Shown in pieces: positions 8,052-17,622 of a stretch of 64,000 nucleotides of DNA. Position 1 is the first letter of the stretch, and the number at the start of each line of letters is the position of its first letter. Under the pieces are notes generated by a model. It was given only the letters and a program-made list of their open reading frames with translations, ran no database searches and had not been told where the DNA came from. The stretch comes from Paenibacillus donghaensis (GTDB lineage Bacteria; Bacillota; Bacilli; Paenibacillales; Paenibacillaceae), in the NCBI RefSeq assembly GCF_002192415.1, contig NZ_CP021780.1, forward strand, positions 6,448,001 through 6,512,000. Reading direction: 5' to 3'. The position numbers and the translations under genes are program-made.

Positions 8052-10781
8052 TCACGATTCGATAGTTACGGTCTTAGTTTTCTGTTCCCATTTCACTTGT
8101 AAGCCCAGCTGCTCAGAAACAAGTCTTAATGGTACTAAAGTCCTGGACTGCAGAATGATTGGAGACACTTCTGCGCTCTGGCGTTTGCCGTTTAGAGTAT
8201 AATCCTTCTTGTTTACGGTCAGATCCATGGCTTTGGCACCGCGCAGCACCATAATTTTCTTCGCCGTCTGATCCCACATCGCAGTTCCGCCAAACGCATC
8301 CATAACCACCTTGATTGGCACATAAGTGGTGCCATCCTTCTCAATCGGAGCCACATCAATCGCCTGCTTGGTTCCGTTGAGCAGGAGCGATTTGGAACCG
8401 ATGCTCATTGAAGCCGAGCCTTTCGGCAATCCTGCATCGCTGGAGAGCGAAGGCATGGTGAAGCTGATATTGTCAAAAGCAACCTCGCCAGTCTTGGCCC
8501 GCTCATCTTGGCCTTCCTCTACATTTACTACATATACTCGCTTAAGGGAGGCCGGGAACTTAATACCGGAACCTGAAAGGTCAAGGTTCAGAGTCTTCCA
8601 GCCGTTCCAGTCCATAATCTTGGCCAGATCGACATAGGCGGTCGCCCCGCTGTTGTCGACAAACTCGGCCCGCAGCCAGTTCAGACTCCCATCACCCATT
8701 ACATCCAGGGACATGGAGGTTGCAGCAGCCGGAACACTTTTGCCGGTATTGCCGTTCAACTGGGCATAAGCATACATTTTACCACTGCCTGCCGTCATAT
8801 CATAGGTCAGTGACAGCACCTTGGAGCCGGTGCGTTCCGCAGTTCCTGCCGTGACTGCTGCAGTTCCTTGTACTGTCGCTACATTGCTCGTAAACGCGAT
8901 CGGATACGTTACATTCTCAAAGTTCTCCCAAGACGTTGCCGCTGCTGTCGATAATACAACCGCCGTGCTGAAACCGTCGTAACGGGCGATCGCATAGCCG
9001 GTTGTAGCACCTGCATCTACGGAATTAACGGTAAGCTTGCCATCCTGTACTGCTCCCTGAAAGCCGACGAACTCCCATTTCAGTGCTGAAGAAGGAACGG
9101 TGATCTTGGCCCCGCTTTTGGTCGATGCCGTAACCGGAACGGACACAGAAGCTCCCGCCACCAACGGCGCTGTGGCCACAGTCGGACTCAGACTGGCCAG
9201 ATCGTCTCCGCCTAGAACCGTAACCTGGGTTGATGCGCTCGCAGAGCCGCTCTTAGCCGTCAGTTTAGCTGTACCTGGCTTAACCGCAGTAGCTTCACCC
9301 GCATTTACAGTTACACTTCCGCCGCTGGAGGTCCATGCCGGATTGCCTGCTGCTACATCGATAGGATTATAATAGGTATCATAGCCTTTAAGAGAATAAC
9401 TGGCTTTCTGGCCGATTAGCAGCACATCACTGCCGCTGATCTTGATGCCTTTGACTTCACCTTGCGGAGCCGAGGTATATACACCCAACCCGTTAACAAT
9501 ACTGCGCTGTTCTGTCCCATATTCCGTATTAAAGCTTAGCGTAGCGGAGGTTTCAGCCAGCGGACGGTCCACCATGGTAGTAGAACCGCCTCCATCGAGA
9601 TTCAGCCCTTTCCACACCCCGATATCTGTCATGAAGGACTGCAGCTCAGTCATGGATACTCCGCCACTGTTGGCGTTTTTCTCTACAGCAATGACGTACA
9701 CATACCTGCCGTCTTGTGAGTAGCCCAAGGCTGTACGGGCACGATAGCCGCCAATGCTGCTGATCGAGCGGGAGAACTTGGCCGCCTTACCGTTGTTCAC
9801 AAGAATGGTATGTCCGCCGATCATCATCTGCAGATTAGCCGGATCAAGCGATTGATTGGTCGTTTTCGACTTCAGCGCATACGAGCTGGTAAGTTTCTGC
9901 CCTATCGCCAAATGTTCTGTAACGAACTTGGCCGCTAGTCCATGCGATCGGAGGATAAAAGCCCCTTTGGGCACTGCCAGCGGCAATGCTGCATTCGCTG
10001 AAATCTGCGTAATAACACCATTCTCCACAAGTACCTCTGTAGGCGTAGTCGAGCTGTTCCTCGGCCGTTCCAGAGCGGTCCAGGCATCGGTATAGATATA
10101 CATCTGGTTGGAGTGGCTGTAGGTCGAGCTGGTGCCTTCCGGATTGTAAGCGCCTTTATTGATTCCGGCCAGCTGGAACTGCGAGCCGTCCTCAGCGGTT
10201 ACCGTACCCTCGAAGCTGAATTCGTCGATCATAGGTGTGCGGTCCTTGGTTACGGCAAAAGCATACATCCCGTCCAGCTGTGAAGGTGTAGATACCAGCA
10301 CGCCCCCGGAAACCTGCCCGCCTATAGGTGCCCCTTCGCCGCCCGTGTTGAAGTAATCCCCATTGACAGCGGCTACGGCCCCTGTTTCCTTAGCCATGCC
10401 CCCTGTACTCTGGCGCGTGGTAAGATTGCCGCCTTTGCCTGTCATCACATCGACATTCACATAAGGATTGTTAAGATCCACACGGATGACGTCGGCCAGT
10501 CCGTTGATATTTTTACCTGAACGAGTTGCTGTATATTTATATTTCATCATAATTGCGCCAGAAGTAATCACTTCTTCGCCCAGCTTGGTAGTTTTGAATG
10601 CCTCTGCAGCCGAAGCTACCGGTGCCTTCGTTGGTCCGAACCAATGGCTGCCTTCCGCGCCCAGCACAGGCATAATCCATAAGACGCCTGCCAAAGAAGC
10701 GGCCACCCATTTTTTTGCCGTCACTGATTTGAATGTCCGTCCATTTCCTTTAAGCTTTTCCCCCGTAACAACCTTATTCAT
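8052..10781 (-). CDS. Secreted phosphodiester glycosidase (NAGPA) with copper-amine-oxidase-type C-terminal domains
   Basis: This 909-residue exported protein has a basic N-terminus and a hydrophobic segment (about residues 25-43) serving as signal peptide. An NAGPA domain follows (about 60-440), with AVNGDYFNTGG, MIGGHTILVNNG, RTALGYSQDG and the hallmark NLDGGGSTTMV. Next come a Big2-like Ig module (about 445-525) and a beta-rich region that looks like a carbohydrate-binding fold (about 630-770). Two copper amine oxidase N-terminal-like repeats (about 790-909, KDGTTYVPIKVVMDAFGG and SRTLVPLRLVSEQLG) probably attach to the wall. The NAGPA family cleaves sugar-phosphate diesters; a role in exopolysaccharide or teichoic-type polymer turnover is inferred. 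GGGAGAG precedes the ATG. Confidence 0.85.
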   Translation of the reverse strand: MNKVVTGEKLKGNGRTFKSVTAKKWVAASLAGVLWIMPVLGAEGSHWFGPTKAPVASAAEAFKTTKLGEEVITSGAIMMKYKYTATRSGKNINGLADVIRVDLNNPYVNVDVMTGKGGNLTTRQSTGGMAKETGAVAAVNGDYFNTGGEGAPIGGQVSGGVLVSTPSQLDGMYAFAVTKDRTPMIDEFSFEGTVTAEDGSQFQLAGINKGAYNPEGTSSTYSHSNQMYIYTDAWTALERPRNSSTTPTEVLVENGVITQISANAALPLAVPKGAFILRSHGLAAKFVTEHLAIGQKLTSSYALKSKTTNQSLDPANLQMMIGGHTILVNNGKAAKFSRSISSIGGYRARTALGYSQDGRYVYVIAVEKNANSGGVSMTELQSFMTDIGVWKGLNLDGGGSTTMVDRPLAETSATLSFNTEYGTEQRSIVNGLGVYTSAPQGEVKGIKISGSDVLLIGQKASYSLKGYDTYYNPIDVAAGNPAWTSSGGSVTVNAGEATAVKPGTAKLTAKSGSASASTQVTVLGGDDLASLSPTVATAPLVAGASVSVPVTASTKSGAKITVPSSALKWEFVGFQGAVQDGKLTVNSVDAGATTGYAIARYDGFSTAVVLSTAAATSWENFENVTYPIAFTSNVATVQGTAAVTAGTAERTGSKVLSLTYDMTAGSGKMYAYAQLNGNTGKSVPAAATSMSLDVMGDGSLNWLRAEFVDNSGATAYVDLAKIMDWNGWKTLNLDLSGSGIKFPASLKRVYVVNVEEGQDERAKTGEVAFDNISFTMPSLSSDAGLPKGSASMSIGSKSLLLNGTKQAIDVAPIEKDGTTYVPIKVVMDAFGGTAMWDQTAKKIMVLRGAKAMDLTVNKKDYTLNGKRQSAEVSPIILQSRTLVPLRLVSEQLGLQVKWEQKTKTVTIES

Positions 10782-11104
10782 TTCGGCGTAACTCTCCCAT
10801 CTTATTATCTATTAATTTCCATTTTCAAAGTTTGGAAACTGGTTCCTATTTTCCTGCTACTCTTTTAATAGACTGAATTCAGGGCAAAAAGTTGCGATAA
10901 TCGTGTTTCGATCCCACCCAAACCCTCCCTTCCAAGGGAGGGCCCCAAAGGGTTGCACCCTCTGGACACCTGCAAGCTTGGCGAATGAGCCTGGCGGTAC
11001 TGTGACTAGGTGGCTGGAGAGGTAGGAGCGCTTATCCCCTGCGGGACCGCTTGGACGCCGCCTGAGCGGTCCTGCTATCCCTGACGGGATGCACGCCTGT
11101 GGCT
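10782..11104. other. Gene-free interval
   Basis: No supported gene. It contains a small hairpin CCCTCCCTTCCAAGGGAGGG (about 10923-10942) and AT-rich sequence upstream of the glycosidase gene, which should hold that gene's promoter. I could not pick a convincing -35/-10 pair. Confidence 0.4.
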
Positions 11105-11230
11105 AAGGTCAAAGGCGGGCTGTTCCTGCGGAATGCGCAAGACCTTAAGATCAAAGGCAGGCTGTTCCTGCAGAATACGCGAAGGCGTAAGATCAAAGGC
11201 GAGCTGTTCCTGCGGAATGCGCAAAACCTT
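11105..11230. repeat. Three tandem copies of a 42-bp unit
   Basis: Units start at 11105, 11147 and 11189 (AAGRTCAAAGGCRRGCTGTTCC...). The length is a multiple of three and both strands are open across it, so 14-residue repeats would be encoded either way (KIKGxLFLxNAQ on plus, LRIPQEQPAFDL on minus). Neither reading has a usable start or a recognisable protein, so I call it a DNA repeat. Confidence 0.75.
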
Positions 11231-11277
11231 AGAGACTATCAAATTGGGATGCAACATCCTCCAAATCTAAAAGCAAA

Positions 11278-11312
11278 AATAAAAAAACGCCCGGCATCAC
11301 TGCCGGACGTGA
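11278..11312 (-). terminator. Rho-independent terminator of the coiled-coil gene
   Basis: On the minus strand CGTCCGGCA pairs with TGCCGGGCG over a 4-base loop and is followed by TTTTTTTATTTTT. It lies about 120 bases past the stop at 11432. The dispersed repeat at 11319-11420 is thus inside the likely 3' untranslated region. Confidence 0.85.
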
Positions 11313-11318
11313 AATGAC

Positions 11319-11420
11319 AAGTAGAAACGGCTTCGCCGTCCTCTGCAAGAGGCGGCATCCGTTTCTGCGAGAAATAGAAGGATAAATTATAACGTGGAAC
11401 ATATAAATTCTTATATTTTA
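11319..11420 (-). repeat. Dispersed ~100-bp intergenic repeat (copy 1)
   Basis: This copy matches those at 37998-38096, 40210-40309 and 60613-60748 over nearly its full length. Shared blocks on the plus strand are AGAAACGGCTTCGCCG, TCCGTTTCTGCGAGAAATAG and AAGGATAAATTAT. On the minus strand it opens with ATATAAGAATTTATATG and closes with AGAAACGG...CCGTTTCT arms around a nested CCTCT...AGAGG stem, so the RNA could fold. Confidence 0.85.
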
Positions 11421-11431
11421 AAGAGAAACCA

Positions 11432-11911
11432 TTATTGTCTTGTAAGACGGTGGAGCGTACCCTTGACACCAAGCATCTCCTCATTGAGCACAAGAACCTC
11501 CGAGTTCTTCTGCTGCAAGGATTGATTGATAGTCGTCAGAAGCGCAAAAATATCCTGAGGTTGCCTTCCTTCAATTCGCACGACTGACTGATAGATTCCA
11601 TCAATCTTCTTAGAGGCTTCCAACTGCTCCGCTTTAATAGCTATAACATCCTGCTTCAAACCAGTGATATCCTGTTCAAGACGCAACTGGCCTTCTTTCA
11701 AGCCCAGTACATCCTGCTTCAAACCAGTCACATCCTGTTCAAGACGCAGCTGGCCTTCTTTCAAGCCCAGTACATCCTGCTTCAAACCAGTCACATCCTG
11801 TTCAAGACGCAGCTGGCCTTCTTTCAACCCCGCTACGTCTTGCTTCAACCCTGCTACGTCTTGCTTAACGCCCTGAACCTCTGACAAAATCTGCTTCAAT
11901 AGCTGTTCCAC
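11432..11911 (-). CDS. Coiled-coil heptad-repeat protein of unknown function
   Basis: This 159-residue protein starts at a GTG (11909-11911) after AGGAGGTG with 7-base spacing. Residues about 8-95 are heptads built from a 21-residue unit like LKEGQLRLEQDVTGLKQDVLG, repeated three to four times. The matching DNA units of 63 bp are almost identical, which suggests recent expansion by slippage or recombination. There is no signal peptide or membrane segment, so it is probably a cytoplasmic rod-like oligomer. Similar short Leu/Lys/Asp heptad proteins are common in Bacillota, but I do not recognise a function. A terminator lies at 11278-11312. Confidence 0.75.
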   Translation of the reverse strand: MEQLLKQILSEVQGVKQDVAGLKQDVAGLKEGQLRLEQDVTGLKQDVLGLKEGQLRLEQDVTGLKQDVLGLKEGQLRLEQDITGLKQDVIAIKAEQLEASKKIDGIYQSVVRIEGRQPQDIFALLTTINQSLQQKNSEVLVLNEEMLGVKGTLHRLTRQ

Positions 11912-11971
11912 GCCGCTTCACCTCCTCTTGTACAAGAGTATATCATCTCTACCTTGCTGTTGGAAGATTTC

Positions 11972-14900
11972 TTACAAATATTCGGTCTGCTTCAGCATCC
12001 GCTGCAGCATCACCGCTGCCTGTGCGCGGGTGGCGTTGCCTTGTGGCTGGAACTCAGTTGTTGTCATGCCCAGAATAATTCCGGACTGGACAGCTTTGGC
12101 TACAAATTCTGCACTTTGGTTCTGAATCTTGGACTTATCCTTAAAAGCAATCAGGGCGGAAGCTGGCGTCCCGTTTAAGGTAACCGGGTGTTTGGCATAT
12201 TCCATGGCCCGGATCATCATAATGGCCATCTGCTCACGGGTAATGTTGTCATCCGGGCGGAAAGTGCCGTCTGTATTTCCTGTTATGATGCCGGCCTTCG
12301 CCGCGGCACCAATGTAATCGCCGGTCTGGGTAGATGGCTGTATATCCCGGAATCGCTGAGCCGTATCACGATCGCCGAGCAGGCCTAACCCCCGGCTGAG
12401 CATTACTGCGAATTCAGCACGGGTAATTTTCTGCTCAGGCTTGAAGCTGCTGCCATAACTGCTGTCGATAATTGTTTTGGCGGCTAGCTCCGCCACAATA
12501 TCCTTGCTCCAATGATTGCTCATATCTGTAAAGGTACGTGTGGACAAGAAGCTGCCCACGACCTGATTGCCAAAGGTACGGGCGCGAATAATCGTATAAT
12601 TCCCTGCAGTACTCACCTTGGTAGGCAAATAAGCAGCGTCGTAATAGGCAAGATCCAGTCTGGCAGCGGAGGTCTGGGCGGCATTCAGAGTAGATGCTGT
12701 GCGCACTCTGTATTCCCCTGCAGTGTTAAGTCCTTTGGCATTGGCGAAGTTATCGCCGGTCACTGCCGTCAGACGGAAATCTACCAACTCGGTAATGCTG
12801 CGCAGTCCCTGAGTCTGCAGCTTCTGTTCAAACGGTGCAAAGGTCCCTGCCGGAACCTTCTCCAGCCGGAAGACCAGAGAGATATTGTTGCTGTCCGCAA
12901 TCAAGCTTGCAGCCAGATTATTCATATCAATATCAGCTAGAGCTACCGTATAAATGTGGTCCCCATACCGGATAGAGAACTTGGCCTGCTTATTGCGGTT
13001 TGCCGCCTCCAGGAGCGGCTTAAACGGCACAGATACATAGGCTGATGTTTCAGTAGAAGGAACCTCAAAAGCAAGGGAGGCTGCTCCCACCTTGTACAAA
13101 TAATCATAGCTTGCACTAAGCCGATCTGCTGTCAGATTATATCGGATTGCCGCCTGATTATAGATGGAACGCTCGCTTGCTGTGGTTGCCGAATCGATTT
13201 TGAGCAAAGAGATTTCTTCCCCAAATTCAATGGCAGCCAGAGTTCCTAGATAGGAAGGCCGTGTCCCCGATCCGGCTCCCGTAGATTGACCGGTAAGATT
13301 CTGTACCACCAGCGTACTGAACGATGATAGCGCATTACCGTTACCGTCCTTGATGCTCCCTGGTGCCGACATGTAGGATAAATCGACAGTCTGCCCCGTC
13401 TTGACTACAGTAGACAGCACCAGTCTCAGGATGCTGCCAGACACGTAATAGCTCTGCACGCCAACGCTGCTCCCGTCTGCGCGGACCCCGAACTGGCCAG
13501 CGTACAGTGTGGATGAGGATGACATATTTTTGCTAAACGTAACCGTAAGCTCATCTCCGGAGACTACCGCAGATTGGATATCCGGAACTGCCGTAGTGCC
13601 ACCTCCTGATGTAACAGCCGATACACTGATGGGCTGAAGATTGATATAAGGCGCCCGGTTGCCGTTCAGATCACTTAATCCGGCAATACCCGCCACATAG
13701 GACAAGGTGCTTGTCTGATTCGCAGCAAGCGTACTCTGAAGGGTTAACGTTACCTGTGTTCCGCTTACCGCGATATTAGTTACATAGTTGGGCGTCGTTC
13801 CCACCAGCACAGAGTATTGGCTGTTCAGCGGAAGACCGCTGGCGGATATCCCTTCATTATAAGTCAGCACCACTTTATTGCCGGAACCGGATATCGTCTG
13901 AAGCACCGGAGGTGTCGTATCCGTTGTGTTACGAATATTAAAATCACTAAAGTTAGCAATATTCTGTCCCTGCAGGTTCTGCAGCGGATAAGAACTCGCG
14001 TAATAGGCGACCCGTACGGTCTGACCGCTGGAGGCTTCATTGCCCAGCGTCAGATAGACTGAGCTGCCATTAGAGCTGATGGAACTAACGCCCAGCCCAT
14101 AACCGTCTGCGGTCACATTGAACTGACTGTAGGCATTGGGCGAAGCCGCCCTAAGTCCATCGTTAAAGTTCAGCACCAAGGTCTTGCCGGTAAGCGTCCC
14201 GTCTTTGGGGGTAGGCAGCGCAGATTCAATGCTATTACTCACCTGCCGATAGGAGAACGTCCCTGCTTCATTGCCGCTAAGGTCACGTACCGTCCGCAAT
14301 CCGCCGTTATAGCTGACTTTGACTACTTGACCTACCGCTACACCGGTACCCAGCACCACATAGACGCTGTCGCCCTGAATGTACACATTCTCCACGGTAC
14401 GTTTCTCATCATTGACGGTAACCGGGAAGCTTGAAGGAATCAGCGCAACAGACGCATTTAATTCTTCATTATATTTCAATTTGATTGTACGATTGTTCTC
14501 CAGAATCGAAGCGGTCAGCTGAGGTGCCGATTGGTCCAGGGAGATCGTGCGGATGCTCCAGGCGTTTATCCCGTTAATGCCTTCAAACACAGAATTCGGG
14601 TCATAAGCATCCGAGAAAGCCCCCTTGGCAATATCCACGTAATAAGCAGTATTGTTCTCAAGCGGCGCTGCCGGTTTCACAACATATTCCTGAGCATTCC
14701 CTCCCCTAACTGGAGTGGAAGGAACAACCGTCCCGTCGATTTTATGCAGCGTGATCGCATTGGGCAATTCTGAATTGAAGACCACGTCACGATCGAATTT
14801 GATCGAAAAAGACTTGTTAATATCCACAGACTCGCTGCGGTCGGCAGGGTTCAGCGCAGCGGCCACAGGCCCAGCTAAGGGTGCTGTAGTGAAACTCCAG

Positions 14901-16024
14901 GTGTAAGGTCCCGAAGCCGGAAACACATTGCCATCCTGATCGTAAAAAGCCCCTTGCGGTACAACCACGGTATACCGGGTGCTGCCCAATAGCGGGTTGG
15001 TGGTAGAAGCCGAGGCTATGGTAATATTCCGGTCCCCGCCGCCTGTCACCGCTGTCGAGTTCACGTTAATCCATCTCGTTCGACCATCCTCCGGTGTGCC
15101 TGGTGAGATCGAGATGTTGCCTTGGGCCGGCATCATCGGACGATCGAAATGAAGCTGAACTGCTCCCCATACAGGCACGCTTGTTGCATCTGCCACAGGG
15201 GATACCGATACATTCACCTCACTGCCTTTGGTAGAGAAGCTCCACACATTTCCGCTGGAAATACCGGCGAACGTCTTTTTGTTGGCATCCTTAAAAGCAT
15301 AAGCATCCATCAGAATATAATAATTGCCGCCGACAGCCAACTTCTTGTTCAATGTCAGCTTTACAGCCGTAGACGCTGCATCGCTCTGAACTTCAACATA
15401 GGGCTCCCCATCCTGGATATGGAATTCCTGAATGGTCGCATTATCTGCTGAAGAGAGCAGCCGAATTGTACCGCCACCTTTTTGCAGCGGTTTATTGAGT
15501 TTGAAGCTTAGCTGTGTCAATGCTCCTGTGTCTACCCGCGTATTGTTGCCAGGTGAGAATTCACCTGCTGAAATGGCGGTGTCATTCTCGGGTGCAGTGG
15601 TAAAAGATATCGTTGTCCGTGCGGATTCGGCACCCGCATTATCCTTGAACAAGCCTCGTGGAATTTCCACAGTATAATTGGTATTTGCAGCAAACTGCGG
15701 ACTCGTCCCCCATTTAATCTCATAATCCTTGGAGCTGCCCACCAATCCGTAGCTTCCGACAGGAACCTTGATCGCCGGAGTGCTGCCATCCTGTGCAGTA
15801 ATTGTAATTTCACCATTTTGCGGATTGACTACCTGATCAAAGCTTAGTTTAATGGATGACGCGGTGCTGACATAGGCCGCGCCTTGCGAAGGGGAAGTTC
15901 TCATGTTAAATTCAGCAGCTGCATAAACCGCAGAGCTGCCTATTCCACCCGTATATTGCCCTGCTCCGAGTATAAGCTCTCCTGCCAGCAGCAGTGCGGT
16001 CCACATTGAAATTTTTCTTTTCAT
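11972..16024 (-). CDS. Large SLH-domain surface protein with repeated Ig-like (Big_5/SwmB-type) domains
   Basis: This 1350-residue exported protein starts at ATG 16024 (GAGAGGAG upstream; a TTG 21 bases earlier is rejected) with signal peptide MKRKISMWTALLLAGELILG. Residues about 40-900 hold many beta-sandwich modules with the pattern 'P.dg...v......i.l.F...v...' (for example SSIKLSFDQVV, VQLHFDRPMM, LVLNFNDGL, VTFSKNMS), as in Big_5 and SwmB domains. The C-terminus carries three SLH repeats (about 1150-1350) with binding motifs ITRAE, ITREQ and ATRAQ, which anchor to pyruvylated cell-wall polymer. It lies downstream of metK. A surface adhesin or structural role is likely but unproven. Confidence 0.85.
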   Translation of the reverse strand: MKRKISMWTALLLAGELILGAGQYTGGIGSSAVYAAAEFNMRTSPSQGAAYVSTASSIKLSFDQVVNPQNGEITITAQDGSTPAIKVPVGSYGLVGSSKDYEIKWGTSPQFAANTNYTVEIPRGLFKDNAGAESARTTISFTTAPENDTAISAGEFSPGNNTRVDTGALTQLSFKLNKPLQKGGGTIRLLSSADNATIQEFHIQDGEPYVEVQSDAASTAVKLTLNKKLAVGGNYYILMDAYAFKDANKKTFAGISSGNVWSFSTKGSEVNVSVSPVADATSVPVWGAVQLHFDRPMMPAQGNISISPGTPEDGRTRWINVNSTAVTGGGDRNITIASASTTNPLLGSTRYTVVVPQGAFYDQDGNVFPASGPYTWSFTTAPLAGPVAAALNPADRSESVDINKSFSIKFDRDVVFNSELPNAITLHKIDGTVVPSTPVRGGNAQEYVVKPAAPLENNTAYYVDIAKGAFSDAYDPNSVFEGINGINAWSIRTISLDQSAPQLTASILENNRTIKLKYNEELNASVALIPSSFPVTVNDEKRTVENVYIQGDSVYVVLGTGVAVGQVVKVSYNGGLRTVRDLSGNEAGTFSYRQVSNSIESALPTPKDGTLTGKTLVLNFNDGLRAASPNAYSQFNVTADGYGLGVSSISSNGSSVYLTLGNEASSGQTVRVAYYASSYPLQNLQGQNIANFSDFNIRNTTDTTPPVLQTISGSGNKVVLTYNEGISASGLPLNSQYSVLVGTTPNYVTNIAVSGTQVTLTLQSTLAANQTSTLSYVAGIAGLSDLNGNRAPYINLQPISVSAVTSGGGTTAVPDIQSAVVSGDELTVTFSKNMSSSSTLYAGQFGVRADGSSVGVQSYYVSGSILRLVLSTVVKTGQTVDLSYMSAPGSIKDGNGNALSSFSTLVVQNLTGQSTGAGSGTRPSYLGTLAAIEFGEEISLLKIDSATTASERSIYNQAAIRYNLTADRLSASYDYLYKVGAASLAFEVPSTETSAYVSVPFKPLLEAANRNKQAKFSIRYGDHIYTVALADIDMNNLAASLIADSNNISLVFRLEKVPAGTFAPFEQKLQTQGLRSITELVDFRLTAVTGDNFANAKGLNTAGEYRVRTASTLNAAQTSAARLDLAYYDAAYLPTKVSTAGNYTIIRARTFGNQVVGSFLSTRTFTDMSNHWSKDIVAELAAKTIIDSSYGSSFKPEQKITRAEFAVMLSRGLGLLGDRDTAQRFRDIQPSTQTGDYIGAAAKAGIITGNTDGTFRPDDNITREQMAIMMIRAMEYAKHPVTLNGTPASALIAFKDKSKIQNQSAEFVAKAVQSGIILGMTTTEFQPQGNATRAQAAVMLQRMLKQTEYL

Positions 16025-16097
16025 GCCGTGATAAACTCCTCTCAAGCCATACTGTCTTCATTTCTGCATATTCTTTTATGTCGGCTAAAAGGCTTCC

Positions 16098-16182
16098 AAA
16101 GTTTAGTAGTCCTGTTTTTCGTTATGTAAATACAGAAATAGAAAGACGATTTATACTGTGCAACAGATATTCCTCCCTATAT
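16098..16182 (-). repeat. Possible degenerate copy of the ~100-bp repeat downstream of metK
   Basis: After the metK terminator T-run, the minus strand reads GCATATATAGG... and then TCGTCTTTCTATTTCTG. This resembles the ATATAAG...ATCCTTCTATTTCTCG layout of the clear copies, but identity is low. The placement beyond a terminator fits the family. Confidence 0.3.
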
Positions 16183-16185
16183 ATG

Positions 16186-16240
16186 CAAAAAAAGCCTGCA
16201 CAGCAGCCACTTCTATCGAAGTACACCACTATGCAGGCTA
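16186..16240 (-). terminator. Rho-independent terminator of metK
   Basis: On the minus strand AGCCTGCATAG pairs with CTGTGCAGGCT across a long loop, then TTTTTTT. It is about 35 bases beyond the metK stop. Confidence 0.7.
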
Positions 16241-16275
16241 TATATATTTATGCCTCATTCAGCTTTATTCGTTAA

Positions 16276-17478
16276 TTACAAGCCTGCCTGCGATCTCAGC
16301 AGCTCTGCCTTGTCCACTCGTTCCCAAGGAAGATCCAGATCTGTACGTCCAAAATGCCCGTAAGCTGCCGTTTGCTTATAAATCGGTTTGCGTAGATCTA
16401 ACATAGAAATAATTCCTGCCGGGCGAAGATCGAAATTAGCCGCGATCAGTTCAGCCAGCTTATCTTCAGCGATCACACCTGTTCCATATGTATCCACGCT
16501 AATGGAGACAGGGTTGGCTACACCAATGGCATAAGCCAATTGAATCTCACATTTGTCCGCGAGTCCAGCCGCCACCAGGTTCTTGGCTACATAACGGGCT
16601 GCATACGCTGCGGAGCGGTCCACTTTAGTCGGATCCTTACCAGAGAAAGCTCCCCCGCCATGACGTGCATAACCACCATAGGTATCAACAATGATTTTGC
16701 GGCCTGTAAGGCCGGCATCCCCTTGTGGTCCACCAATTACGAAACGACCTGTTGGATTTATGAAATATTTGGTTTCCTCGTCCAGCAGCTCAGCCGGCAC
16801 CACGGGAACCAGTACATGCTCTTTGATATCCGCTTGAATCTGCTGCAAGGTAACTTCTTCAGCATGTTGTGTAGATACAACAATAGCATCAATGCGCACA
16901 GGTTTGCCATCCTGATATTCTACGGTCACCTGAGTTTTGCCATCGGGGCGCAGGTAGCCAAGCGTGCCATCCTTGCGGACTTCAGCCAGGCGGCGAGCAA
17001 TACGATGGGACAAGGCAATGGGCAGTGGCATCAGTTCAGGAGTCTCATTGGTAGCGAATCCAAACATCAGCCCCTGATCACCTGCACCAATATTGGCCGT
17101 TTCTTCAGCCACCTTGGCCGGATCACGATGCTCCAGAGCCGCATTAACGCCCTGTGCGATATCTGCCGACTGCTCGTTAAGCGAAGTCAGCACTGCACAG
17201 GTGTTGAAATCAAAACCATATTGAGCATTGGTATAACCAATCTCCTTAATGGTGCTACGCACAATAGCAGGAATATCTACGTATTCCGACTTGGTGCTGA
17301 TCTCACCGATGACAAGCACCAGTCCTGTAGCTACAGCTACTTCACAGGCTACCCGTGCATTGGGATCATTCAGCAGAAATGCGTCCAATACAGCATCCGA
17401 GATTTGATCACAGATCTTATCCGGATGCCCTTCCGTTACCGACTCGGAAGTAAATAAATGCCGTCCTTTAATAGACAA
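16276..17478 (-). CDS. metK: S-adenosylmethionine synthetase
   Basis: This 400-residue enzyme makes S-adenosylmethionine from methionine and ATP. Conserved features include the N-terminal [32 protein letters not shown], the P-loop-like [19 protein letters not shown] and the C-terminal AYGHFGR. The start is set at a TTG (17478), giving [11 protein letters not shown], because GGGAGG lies 9 bases upstream and it aligns with the Bacillus start; the next TTG upstream abuts the ribosome-binding site. A strong promoter lies at 17623-17651, with a palindrome in the leader. No S-box (SAM-I) riboswitch consensus is visible, although this gene commonly has one in Bacillota. Confidence 0.95.
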   Translation of the reverse strand: MSIKGRHLFTSESVTEGHPDKICDQISDAVLDAFLLNDPNARVACEVAVATGLVLVIGEISTKSEYVDIPAIVRSTIKEIGYTNAQYGFDFNTCAVLTSLNEQSADIAQGVNAALEHRDPAKVAEETANIGAGDQGLMFGFATNETPELMPLPIALSHRIARRLAEVRKDGTLGYLRPDGKTQVTVEYQDGKPVRIDAIVVSTQHAEEVTLQQIQADIKEHVLVPVVPAELLDEETKYFINPTGRFVIGGPQGDAGLTGRKIIVDTYGGYARHGGGAFSGKDPTKVDRSAAYAARYVAKNLVAAGLADKCEIQLAYAIGVANPVSISVDTYGTGVIAEDKLAELIAANFDLRPAGIISMLDLRKPIYKQTAAYGHFGRTDLDLPWERVDKAELLRSQAGL

Positions 17479-17577
17479 AGATAACAACCTCCCATATGGT
17501 TAGTCTGATACTGCTTAAGGGGGCTCCTTAATAAATAACAGGATAAATAGAGTATAAATGGCAGAACATATCAGAAG

Positions 17578-17603
17578 AAACCTTTTCCATATGGAAAAGG
17601 TTT
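17578..17603 (-). promoter_or_regulatory. Perfect palindrome in the metK leader
   Basis: A 26-bp perfect inverted repeat centred on CCATATGG lies about 13-40 bases after the predicted transcription start. The sequence CCATATGGGAGG at the metK ribosome-binding site (17489-17500) repeats its core, so the 5' arm could pair with the Shine-Dalgarno region instead. A second small hairpin (TTAAGG...CCTTAA, 17515-17531) lies between them. Regulation by alternative pairing is an inference. Confidence 0.5.
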
Positions 17604-17622
17604 AAGTCTTTCCTCAAAGGCC

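Noticed and set aside
11105..11230. CRISPR array
   Set aside because: The 42-bp units are contiguous, with no unique spacers, and no cas genes are present.
16540..17457. 305-codon plus-strand open frame opposite metK
   Set aside because: Antisense shadow of a highly conserved gene; no recognisable domains.
17488..17620. SAM-I (S-box) riboswitch ahead of metK
   Set aside because: The expected conserved core blocks were looked for on the minus strand and not found.
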